A DNA stretch of 30,760 nt from Pigoraptor vietnamica (Eukaryota; Opisthokonta; Filasterea), in contig CALSCQ010003377.1 in NCBI GenBank assembly GCA_943704525.1, positions 5,001 to 35,760 on the forward strand, read 5' to 3'. The notes beneath the pieces were generated by a model that worked only from the letters and a program-made list of their open reading frames with translations, made no database searches and was not told the origin of the DNA. Below, in pieces: positions 11,302-20,765 of this stretch (positions are counted from its first letter, which is position 1; every line of letters starts with the position of its first letter). The position numbers and the translations under genes were made by a program.

Positions 11302-14016
11302 ATGGACGCGCGCTTCCCTTTCCGCGGGGGCCTCGACATGCCCGGACGAGCCGAGGGAGCGGAGGCGCCGAGGCTGCCCACGGTGCGCCTACGGCTTGAT
11401 TTGAGCGACGACCACGGCGTGTTTGACTTCAAGAAGGAGCTCAAGCGGCTGGGTCTCAAGCGCGCGTCGAAGGGGGCCGTCGCGCGCACCCCCAAGAAGA
11501 AAGTGCGTTAACGCGCATGCTCGTGTTGTTGTTCTCGTTTGTTGGTGGCCTCGCACACTGTTTCCGCTCGAGTTAAGTGCTGTTGGTTCCCTGTAACACT
11601 CGTCGCAAACAGTGCATTGCGTGTTTTTGGATGTTGTGTTCTAACGTAGGGTCACTGCTAGGGTGTTGAGAACGACGACGCAAGCAGGGAAAAGGGAGAC
11701 AGCGGCGCCGCGTCCCACACAGACGAATCTGATGTGGGCGGAGGACTGTTTGGGCGAGATTTTCTCGAATCGCTCAAGGTGCGCCCCGTGTGTTGTACTG
11801 TGCATAACGGAGAAGAGCGTTTTTGGCGCCTCGTATCTTGCCCTCGGCTGAGCAATGCCAAAATTGCTCGTTCACAGAAGCGGCACGCTAACAAGGACTC
11901 CGACGCGAGCGGCAGCGACTCTGAGGGTGGGAACGGCCGCGGGCTCGTCAAGCCGCCAAAAAAGAAGAAGCGTCGTGGGGGCGATCTAGACTGGTACGAT
12001 GTCGATGACCCCTTCATCGACGATGAGGGTGCTTACGACGAGCGCCTGGCCAGCAAGGGCAAGCCAAAGGAGAAGGGCTTCTTCGTGTACAGGGGGATGG
12101 TGGAACTGGACGACGCCGATTCGAAGCAAGCGCACGCGGGCGGTGCGGGCGCCCAGAGCGACGACGACTTTGCGTCCGCCCGTGGCCCGCGCGCGCAACC
12201 GTTGGGCGGCGAGGAGAAGAAAAAGAAGAAGCGGCCGAGTGGCACCCGTCGCAAGGACAAGGGAGTCAAGGACGCCGTTGCTGGCGCAGGGGTGCGAAAG
12301 CGCCCTCAGGGTGACGCCAAGAAGCGGAGACCAAAGCAACCGAAGCAGGCCGCTGGCGCGGGCGGGGACGCGGGAACTGCCAATGGCAACGGCTCGGCGC
12401 CTGTGGCCAACGGCGGCGGTGTGCAGGAGGGCGCGCCCAAGAAGAGGAGAAAGCGCAGGGAGGGCGACAAGGATGGTGCGCCTGCGAAGCGTCGCAAGGT
12501 CCCTCGCGAGGGCGGCGTCGCAGAGGGCGCAAAGGCGTCGTTGGCGGTCGATCTCGCGAGCGATTCGCCCGCTGTCCCGGCGGTGACGTCACAGCGACCC
12601 TTTGCCGATGGCGAGAGTGGGCCGGCTGCCGCGGGGCGCGCGCTGGGCGGTGGGGAAGAGTCCATTCTTGCTGACACACTCGCCGGCGTGGGCGGGGGTA
12701 AGGTCGTCGAGCTGCCGCCGGCCGTGGAACAGGCGCTGCTCGTGCTGGACCTCGTCGTTAAGGAGTCCGGCGGCCGCGCACAGTCGCAGGACGTACAGAC
12801 GGCGCTCCGCGACACGGTGCTCGCGTGGTTTCGGGGACTCGAGCGGAAGGAGCACAAGCAGGAGTTTTACGTGCGGGTGGCGAACATCATGGGACAGAAG
12901 CCCCCGAGCATTCGCAACCGCGTCAAGACGATTCTGAACAGGGACAAGGCGGCGAAGATTGGCGCGCGATTGAAGGAAGAGCTGGGCGTTTTGCGCGGGG
13001 CTGTGCTCGGGGGCGCGTTTTCGGAGGGTGGGTGTCATCGCTTTGTGTGTGCACGCTGTTGCCGACCCATGTTCCGAGAACGTTGTTTAATATTCGTGGA
13101 ATAATCTCTGACAAGCTGTGAATTCCACACACCTGTTCTTAGATACGTCCGCGTGGCCGCGCGAAGTGGTGGCGTCGCTCAAGGCGATTGTGGCGATGCA
13201 AACGGAGAAGGCACAGCTGGAGAAGCAGCCAGGGTATGCAATTTCGCCCAATAGGGGTGTCTTATTCTCTAACCAATTGCACTCGAGACGAGTCGTACTG
13301 GAGTCACTATTCTTCGTATCTTTTCCCTTGTTTTTTCTTGCCGGTTGTTAGCTCTATCACTCACTCGAGATGAGTCGTACATACATAAGTCACTAATTCT
13401 TCGCTCTTTTTTTCTTTTTTTTCCCTTTTGTAGCGCCGGCGGCGGTGGCGAATCTGGGACTTTCGAGGATGCCGTTTTATTCTTCGTCGAGAAGGTGAAT
13501 GTCGAGCGCTCCCCTTGAACCGCAGTTCCTGGTACGGCGTGGGTACATTGCGACTCATCGTGCTTATCGCTTTCGCAGACGGTCCTACCCGTGTTTCCGG
13601 ACGACTCCGTCACAGTCGCTGCAATTCTGTCCGCGTCGGGAAGCAACATACGTGCAAGGCCGCCTCAGCTGAAGGACGCGACGCTCGCAGACGTTGCGTC
13701 TGTTCCCGTGTCGCAAACCGAAGCTCCCGCCAAAACCGGCCCTCCCGCGCTTGTGCGGCAAACGTCCGACGTGACTTCGTGCACGCACCGGTGGGGCAAG
13801 GACGCGAACAACAACAGGTGCTGCTCAAAGTGCGGGGCGGTGCCGGCTTCGGTCGCGCAGGCGCAACAGCTGACAACACAGGCGACAGCACAGGCGGTGC
13901 CGGCTGCGACGCACTCGGACCCCGCACAAGCGAGTGCGGTCCCTCTTCCCTCTCCGGCAATCCCTCTCGGCTCACACGCATTTGCGCCGCGGCTGTTGGA
14001 CGCGGAAGGAAACTAG
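11302..14016 (+). CDS. Ubinuclein/HPC2-like subunit of the HIRA histone H3.3 chaperone complex
   Basis: Nuclear histone-chaperone subunit for replication-independent H3.3-H4 deposition. Exons 11302-11502, 11662-11778, 11878-13027, 13143-13233, 13434-13494, 13579-14016; 685 residues. The Hpc2-related domain is at about 142-190 (DLDWYDVDDPFIDDEGAYDE ... KGFFVYRGMVELDD). It is flanked by Lys/Arg-rich stretches (KKKKRR, KKRRKRR) that look like nuclear localisation signals. A ubinuclein middle-domain-like region lies at about 385-485 (LPPAVEQALLVLD ... YVRVANIMGQKPPSIRNRVKTIL). Near the C-terminus is a Cys/His cluster, C608-x-H610 and C621-C622-x2-C625, not something I know from ubinucleins. The intron at 11779-11877 is 99 bp, a multiple of three without an in-frame stop, so its removal is likely but not certain. 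Intron 13234-13433 contains an internal duplication. Confidence 0.88.
13281..13404. repeat. Imperfect duplication inside ubinuclein intron 4
   Basis: ACTCGAGACGAGTCGTAC (13281) recurs as ACTCGAGATGAGTCGTAC (13363). Each copy is followed by GTCACTA, TTCTTCG and a T-rich tract. The copies are about 82 bp apart, and each T-rich tract ends in a TAG acceptor-like site. Confidence 0.9.
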
Positions 14017-14196
14017 TAAAGAGATGTCCTTGTGTGTTTGGGCGGCAGTGTTGGCAGGTGTCGTGGAGTCCGGACATCCACCTCCGACTGGTCACTCAGC
14101 GGGGCAAGAAACAGGTAACATGAATTACTATGGAAATGTATGGGACCAATTTGATCACTTTTGTCCATTTTTTTTCACGTGATCATCTGGACACCC

Positions 14197-14215
14197 ATAG
14201 TGAAATTCATACAAA
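14197..14215. repeat. Left copy of the best-conserved inverted repeat block
   Basis: ATAGTGAAATTCATACAAA; its partner lies on the other strand at about 15904-15921 with one base missing. Confidence 0.85.
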
Positions 14216-14817
14216 ACAGCACTGCTGGTATCCTGAAAGGGGAAGCCTCCAATCGAACTAATCTGTTTATAGTTGGAAAGCCCTTTAAATGGAGAGCATT
14301 CCGATACCCGTTTCGTTGCGGGGGCACGCCAACCACATCCGCACGACAGTCACCAAACTGCGACGCGATCACGCGATAGGGTGAGGGTTAATCCGCGTGC
14401 TTCCGTGCTGGTATGTAGGTGCACTTTTACACTATTTCCGAGAATAACCCCTCCCTGCGCTTGCTCCCACATGACCGAACACACGACGGCAAGCGGGGTG
14501 GTCCTTGGAAATGAACCAAAAACGCAGTACGCAACGATTACAACATGAATTTTGCCAATGCATCATCAGTTAATGCTGTCTGTTGCCGTGCCATGTGTAA
14601 CCATGTTGTCTGTTTTGTGCCGCTTCTTTTGTGCTCTCGAATGGTGTAAACTGCATGTTCTCGTTCGCAGTGAACTTGATGTGTGTGCTCAGGTACGTAA
14701 ACTGCTTCTTTCATGCACACTTACTACATTTCCAGAGCCGCACCTAGGGTCATTTTGTGTGCAATTTTTCTGTACCCGTTCACTGAGTTTTTACCGCATG
14801 TTTCGGGTAGTTCGGTT

Positions 14818-14857
14818 CGCCAACTATCAGATGGCGGGAGTGTGCACTGTAGTTGGC
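14818..14857. repeat. Inverted repeat GCCAACTA / TAGTTGGC
   Basis: Perfect 8-bp arms separated by about 24 bases, inside the gene-poor region. It includes one of five plus-strand TAGTTGG copies. Confidence 0.75.
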
Positions 14858-15903
14858 AAGTGAACTCTGTATACACTGCTGCCTGAGCCATAACTGAATA
14901 TGCTGGAGACTGATTGCAGGCTGTCCGATGTGTTGGTCACCTGATGCTGCCGCGTAAGCTTTTTTATCAGTATGTGGTTGCCCTGAGACTGTGGCTGCTG
15001 GATGTAAATGGTCTCTCACATGCAATTCAGAGCCGCAGGAGTGCCACTAGTCAATACATGGAACTGCTTACGTAGTTGGCCTTCGCCAAGCCGCCCACTG
15101 AGCCGGCACCGCCCGGCAGACTGCCGTGGGTTACAGCACAATTGCCGAGTGCCGGTGGAATGGTGAGCCATTACTGCGCCCATTACTAAGAATGAATAAA
15201 CCTTAGTTGGGCATGCGTGCTTGGCTCGCTGCATTTTGCTGCAGCCGTACCACAGCATGACAGCGGATTGATTCACCGAGGCTGGCACCAATCTTCGATG
15301 TTTCAATGAAGGACATGGCAGTTCGGCACTGAGAACGCCATGTTAGTTGGTATGTGCAAGAAAAACGGCTGAAAGCCGGTGCAGCTGACACACACGGGCA
15401 ATGGGAGCAAGAGCCCGCAATGCAGCACGCTGTGACTGCCGGTAACTATGGCCGAGCTCAGTGCACGCCGTAGCAGTGGTCAGTCAGTGCGGCACATCAG
15501 CCGTGCAGTTTCACCGGCTGATTCGTTGCCTTCAGGCCGGCCGAGCAGTTCCTGCAAGTCAGTCGTAGTCCCGGGTGACACAATGGTCACTGCTCGACAT
15601 TGTGGCAGCTCGACGTGCCACCAGCGCCATGTGACACTGTCAGTTTTTGCAGACAGGCTGGCTGCTCGGCTGGTCCGGCGACAGTCAGGCACCACGGCGG
15701 TGCCCAGCCGACATCTGAGTTACCAGCAATCAGCACGGGCCAGCCGGCCGGCCACTGTACGCGGCAACTGAGACAGTTTCGATATCATTTTGTAGTGCCG
15801 GCAACTTGGCGCTGGCCGACTGCTGCGAGTGCCCGTCCGGCAGCCGTACCTGACTCGCGGACCGAACGTGACGTCATCAACTAAATAACGATTAATTGAA
15901 CCG

Positions 15904-15921
15904 CTTTGTATGATTTCACTA
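15904..15921. repeat. Right copy of the best-conserved inverted repeat block
   Basis: Reads TTTGTATGATTTCACTAT on the plus strand, the reverse complement of the block at 14197-14215 apart from a single-base gap. Confidence 0.85.
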
Positions 15922-16299
15922 TAAAATTGCGACCGTGTAAGTTGAACTGATCAGTGGGTCGTTTTTGGAAAAATTGGAATAAAATGGTCAAATCAGAGAG
16001 AGTTACATGCCCCCTTTTAGCGCCCTTGCTCAACGTGAATCTGAGCACGGCGTTCTCCCGTTTGTACCGGCTATTTTGCCACTGTTTCGCGCACAAGACG
16101 GCGCAAGAATAGCTGTTTTGCATTGTGCAAGTCCGCGTGTTGCGCGGACGCGATTATATCGTTGGCATCCCGTTGAGCATCCCATGGTCGCGGAGTCAGG
16201 GAGCGACCAAAGGCCCGACTCGCCGGCGTTTGTGTCCGTTTACGTGCTCCGACTCGCACGGCGCCTATCCGCTGCGCCTTTCCGCGCAGCTCCTTTGAG

Positions 16300-16653
16300 A
16301 TGATCTCGTGGTGAGTGCTCTCTTCCTTTGTGTGTGTGTGGATGCCTGCATGTCACGTCCACACACACACACATCGCTCACTTGTCGCGTGCGCCTTTCT
16401 TCGTGTCTCACGCATTTCTATCTACTTAGTGTTGTGGCGGTCGAATCCGCCAACATGGTTGAAGCGTTGGATGCAACGTACGCGTCCCTGGAACAGCTGG
16501 GTGCACTGCGCGCGGGGGCATGGTCGATTGAGGCGACGTACTTTGTGCGCCCGCCAAAACCAAAGCAGGCAGCCGCTGCGGGTGCGTGTGCATGTTTGTG
16601 TGTGTGTGTGTATGTATGTGTGTGTGTGTGTGCGTGTGCGTGTGCGTGTGTGC

Positions 16654-16692
<39 letters not shown>

Positions 16693-16705
16693 GTGTGTTG
16701 TGTGT

Positions 16706-16736
<31 letters not shown>

Positions 16737-16737
16737 C

Positions 16738-16776
<39 letters not shown>

Positions 16777-17784
16777 CGTGTGTGTGTGTGTGTGTGCGTG
16801 CGTGTGTGTACGCGTGTGTCAGGAATAGGACGTCGCTGTGAATGACACGCATTCATCGCTCTATATTTCCCAGCGGCAAACGCCACAGAGTCGCCAAGCC
16901 CTGCCGTTGGCTCCGGCGCGTCCGACGCCCCGCTGTATTCGTTTTACTCGAGCGAGCACCCGGCACGCGGCGTGTTCATCCTTGGTGCGAGCGTGATTGA
17001 TGCCGGCCGCGAACTCGCTGCTTTTCTCGGCGACTTGCGCGGCGCGTATCAAGTGCGACGGACACTGCGTGTCTCAGAGGCACGTGTGGACTCTGACACA
17101 GCCATACACTGCGCTCTTGTTTCCTGCGTTCCCTCATCTTTCCCTTCCGCATCTTTAAACCATTCTTAGGTCTGTTTCGCCTTGCGATGGAGCTGTTCTG
17201 TGCACTGACCCCTCCGAGTAATTGCGTGCGTTGTTTGCACAGGGACGGCGGTACGAGTGGGGCGATTTTGTGGCCAAAGTAGGCACTGTCACGGCGGGCG
17301 CAGAGGGCGCGAAGTTCGTTGTGCTGGAGGTGGGTGCACATTATTATATTGAACGTCGTGGATGCGACACGCACACTAGCTTGCATTGTCGTGTGGATAT
17401 AGTGCTAATGCTTTGGGTGCATATCTTGTGATGTTTCAGGTGCAGTACGCGCCGTGCTCGGACGCTACTATGGGCGCCTCCGGTTTGCGGGAGATGGTGC
17501 GGCAAATACGGCCAGGGGCGCAGGTCCGTGCTTCCGCGCGCTAAATGGCGTTTGTCGCGTGTGTATGTAGTGTTGTGGGTGACCCGGTTGTGTTGTTGCT
17601 TTGGGGAGACCACTGCGTCGTATGCATTCGCGAATAAGAGAGTACGCCTAAAGACCGTCCCTATTTCCCCACACAGCCAGCTGCAGTCGACTTTGCCGCG
17701 TTCGGTCTGGGCCAAAGTTACGGCCCTGGTCACGTGGCCGCGCAGTACGTGTCTGTGTTTCGGGAACGAAGGCTCTTTGGTTAG
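16300..17784 (+). CDS. MED20: Mediator of RNA polymerase II transcription subunit 20
   Basis: Head-module subunit of Mediator, nuclear. Exons 16300-16310, 16430-16581, 16874-17052, 17243-17329, 17440-17523, 17677-17784; 206 residues (human 212). Alignment anchors: MISCVVAVESANMVEALDATYASLEQLGALRAG corresponds to the human N-terminus (VTCVSQMPV ... LTRKLEMLGAEKQG). DFVAKVGTVTAG matches human DFLVKVGTVTMG, VQYAPCSDATMGASGLREMV matches VEYGPCVVASDCWSLLLEFL, and FGLGQSYGPGHVAAQYVSVF matches the C-terminal YGPADTMVQYMELF. The first exon codes only three and two-thirds residues. The 3' end of exon 3 is least sure: I used the GTGCGA donor at 17053, and a donor some 15-20 bases further on is possible. 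Intron 2 is almost wholly GT repeat. Convergent with PDE12, 179 bp apart. Confidence 0.88.
16582..16822. repeat. (GT)n tract filling most of MED20 intron 2
   Basis: About 240 bp of GT repeat with GC and AT interruptions, starting at the donor GTGCGT itself and ending some 50 bases before the 3' splice site at 16873. It is the longest such tract in the window. Confidence 0.95.
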
Positions 17785-17917
17785 GGCGTCGTTCTGAAAA
17801 TTAAATTGCTGTGACTGTGGAGTCAATTCGATGTGCTACATGCGCAGTGTATTGCATCTCGTGTTTCACACGCTTTGTTAGTGTTGTTGAGATTCACATC
17901 ACGACAAGAACAGGCAC

Positions 17918-17946
17918 GTACACACACACACACACACACGCACACA
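17918..17946. repeat. (CA)n microsatellite
   Basis: Short, almost pure CA repeat in the convergent gap between MED20 and PDE12, just downstream of the PDE12 stop codon. Confidence 0.9.
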
Positions 17947-17963
17947 GGGGTCACGAAGCGGCT

Positions 17964-20095
17964 TCACCGCCTGTCGTCAGCCCACTCGACCTCGCAGACA
18001 ACCGCAATGTGGTCGCTCGGAAACACCGACGACGGAAGCGCCGTCTCTGCCGTGATTTCTTCGAGCGATGGAATGGGCGCAGCATTGTCGCACGAGACAA
18101 GTGGGCCGCCCTCGTCCACGAGCACGTGATCGAGAGCCTCTGCGCTCGAAGCACAAGCTCTTTAGACACAGCACTATCGCACAACGAGCAAGACATGCCG
18201 CACACGAAAATGCTCACACGTAGCATTCGCGCAATACTGTCGCGCCAACGCACTCATAGCCCACCTGCAAACGACGGCACGTAGTTCGTGAAGGGCGGCG
18301 TTCCAGAGGCAAGCACAAAGCGTGGCGGAAGCGAAATGCCCGCAGCGCTGCCAATGTCCCGCAACACTGCAACGCGCCCAGCGAGTTCGGCGGCCTCTGC
18401 CTGCAGTGCGGTGTCCGAGATGGCCGTCTCGGACTCCTCGCCGTTTGCGTCCCCTTCGGTGCCGGTGGCGGGCTTGGACTTCGCAGCTTCACCCGTGTTG
18501 TTCGACGAGACGATGCTCTGGAAGGGCGTGTTTCGTGCCGCGCGCAGGCGAAGCACGTCCGCGACCCAATCGACGTCCGTACGGCCGTCCTTGAGCAGGC
18601 GCATGGCCATGGACGCCGTGCGGCTATTAAGATCCCCCGTCAGCACGAGTCCCACGGGTGCTCCCTGTCCAAACGCCTCGTCACGAAACTTTGCCGCCTC
18701 GCACGCCACCATCGCCAGTTGCACGGCGCGCACAGCGTCGGCCTCCGGGTGGAAGTAGAGGTGCGTGTTGGCGACGACCACAGTGTCCGCGCCCGTCCCC
18801 GCGCGCGCCTTGTCGCGAAAAGCGGCAAGCTGAAGCACAGTCGTGCGCGTGTGGGCGATTCGGCGAAGGCTTCGATTCGACCCCAAAATGACGTCCAAGA
18901 GAGGTTCGTACCGCGGATCGCTCGCACGCGCGCCCATCTCAATCATTGTCAAGTCGAGAACGGGTTCGAGCCTCTCCGTCCTGTAGAACAGGGAGCACCC
19001 GTCCGTGTTCGACCCCTTCTTCGCCGTGAAGTCGCCCGCGTACCCGTTTAGGCCAAGCACGTGCGCCAGATAGGCGTGCTCGCGCGGTCCCACTTCTTGC
19101 AGACACACGACGTCGGCCCGATAACCGATTAGTTCGGTGGCGATCAGCTGCTTACGGTAGTCAACATCCATGAAGCGGGGCGCGCAGTAGGGAAAAAGCG
19201 TCTTGAGCGCATACTCGGTCGTCGCCAGTGCATCGGCGAGAATGTTGTACGAAACCACGCGCAGCCTCTTCGGTGCAGGCGCGTACGCGCTGCCAACGTG
19301 TTGCTCCTGGCGCCGCACAAACGGTACGCTCGCGGGGAAGGGCTCGACGGGGCTTGCCGTGACGGCCATCACGGGCGTCCCAAACCAAGCCATGCGATTA
19401 CTCGCAGGGGTACAGCGCAGTGCCAGCCGCCGCCCGACATCTTCCTGCGTCGGTCGATAGACGCGTTCGTGGCCGCACGGCTCCCAACGCGGGGGATCGA
19501 GTGCTTCCTCGGCGGGTGGCGGCGTGGAGGTGCGTCCAGTGCTGAGATCGATTTTGCCGCGCACCAAGTCCGGACCCGTACGACGAAACCACTCAAATTT
19601 CGACAACGCGAGATCGACGCTCTCCGTGGCGACGACGGGATAAATGGGAATGCCGGCAAGCGGCCGCGTTATGACCGAGAGGGAAGAAATGACCGGCGGA
19701 TCCACTTGCACGCGCAGCGAACGCCCCGCGAACGACAATATCCGACCCTGCGTCCATGCGACACCGTTAGGCACGTCCAACGGCACGCGACGCCCGTCGT
19801 CCTCGTACAACGCCGTGTCCGGCGAGAGCTCGTCCTCGTCCCCGTCTCTTGAGGTGACGGAAGGCGAATGCGCACCGTTGGTAGCGTCTATGGCCACGAC
19901 AAAGTCAGCTGGTGCTGCGCGCTTTTTGGCCGCCTTTTGATCGCGTTTGGACATGATCGCCAGCTCCAAGCGCCGAAGTGTCTTTCGGACGGCCTCGTCT
20001 GGCGCCCGCTGCAACACTTTCGTCTGGCCATCGACCACTAGCGAGAGCAGCAGCTTCCCGCCGCTCTTTCGCACAGTCAGCATTCCGTCCCCCAT
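17964..20095 (-). CDS. PDE12: PDE12-like 2',5'-phosphodiesterase / deadenylase (EEP nuclease)
   Basis: Exo-endo-phosphatase family enzyme that removes poly(A) and degrades 2',5'-oligoadenylate. In mammals it acts in mitochondria. Exons 20095-18265 and 18139-17964; 668 residues (human 609). The N-terminal PDE12-specific region aligns (LLLSLVVDGQTKVLQRAPDEAVRKTLRRLE; GHERVYRPTQEDVGRRLALRCTP). Catalytic landmarks: YNILAD 283-288, CLQEV with the metal-binding Glu at 334, ANTHLYFHP, TGDLNS with D488 and N490, and SDHIA with H654. FTNYVPSFAEALDHVLVD spans the single splice. I chose the ATG at 20095 because the frame upstream begins only with a TTG. This start gives no clear mitochondrial presequence, so the protein may be cytosolic unless an upstream exon exists. 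An extra acidic insert of about 45 residues, ending near SETAISD, precedes the C-terminal motifs. Confidence 0.93.
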
Positions 20096-20765
20096 CACCT
20101 TTCTCGAAGCCCACAAAAAGCCAAATCACGTACGCGCGCAGGAATAATTCAGTTCGTTTCTTTCTGTGTGTCAGTTGGGAATATGTAGCTGTGCTGTCAG
20201 TGTGGTGTTGTGCGTGTAGCGGGGCTTATTGTTGTGTGCTTGCTCCATGCACGTGCGATCGTGACGTCATGGTTGCGGTAACACGAACGTAATTTGGATT
20301 TCTGAGGGTTGAAATTTCTTAAATGGGATAAAAATACGGTATATCCCAAATATGTCGATTATTTCTTATAATATCTTAAAAAGGACTTAAACGGCGTCCG
20401 GTTGCAAGACACGTGCGGATTGGCCAATCGGCAGTGCCTGCCGCACCAATCGCAACGACCCCAACGTGTGTGGGTCACCGTCGGAGCACACAAAGTATCG
20501 AGTCCACTCTCTCTTGCGCATGCTCGGTTCTCTGGCACACACACACACACGCACACACATACACGCGTGCTAATCGTTGGACGCTTCCAGGGCTTATATC
20601 TCCACGTGTACTTCACTCTGGGCACGTGACGTGCACTTAGCCACGACAAGAATTCGACGCAGTTCGCTCGTCGCTACCGCCTGCACGACATCACAAGTTC
20701 CAGCAAGCAAGCCGGGAAGCGCATTATCTCTGCGTTGCACCTTCCCTGGGCGCGGGACGTGCGCG
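20096..20765. promoter_or_regulatory. Divergent promoter region, PDE12 / FAR-GNPAT
   Basis: 670 bp between two start codons. It contains a perfect CRE/ATF palindrome TGACGTCA at 20262-20269 and an AT-rich block at about 20290-20395 with a GGGATA/TATCCC inverted repeat (20325-20347). A CA repeat lies at 20536-20566, and CACGTGACGTGCAC sits about 140 bp before the FAR-GNPAT start. The frame of FAR-GNPAT stays open upstream to about 20577 but without an ATG and with unrelated composition. Confidence 0.5.
20262..20269. promoter_or_regulatory. CRE/ATF-type palindrome TGACGTCA
   Basis: Perfect 8-bp bZIP-type site, 167 bp upstream of the PDE12 ATG and about 500 bp upstream of the FAR-GNPAT ATG. Function inferred from the motif only. 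A second copy at 15869-15876 lies in the gene-poor region. Confidence 0.4.

Larger units (their letters stand above)
14136..16009. mobile_element. Candidate decayed non-autonomous DNA element with inverted ends
   Basis: The left arm (about 14136-14218) and right arm (about 15904-16009) are inverted copies. The best block, ATAGTGAAATTCATACAAA at 14197-14215, matches the reverse complement of the right arm in 18 bases with one single-base gap. Further blocks appear in the same order outward: CAC(G)TGATCA, TTTTT, TCCA, TTTT, ATTTGA(T/C)CA, ATGTA. The interior carries no transposase frame. I see no clear target-site duplication, so the exact ends and the superfamily are open. The arms have diverged by many small gaps, which suggests an old insertion. 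Confidence 0.45.
14017..16299. other. Long gene-poor region
   Basis: 2.3 kb with no credible coding frame on either strand. It contains the inverted-repeat-bounded segment 14136-16009, repeated TAGTTGG motifs, and a GC-richer palindromic block at about 15080-15870. The last 290 bp should hold the MED20 promoter and 5' UTR. Confidence 0.7.

Noticed and set aside
15340-15400. tRNA-derived SINE suggested by AGTTGGTA-like words
   Set aside because: The A-box-like word is not followed by a B box, a tail or repeated copies in the window.
20577-20765. Upstream extension of the FAR-GNPAT reading frame
   Set aside because: Open but without an ATG before 20766, and with composition unlike the protein. 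The family NAD-binding motif begins about 20 residues after the ATG at 20766, which is normal.
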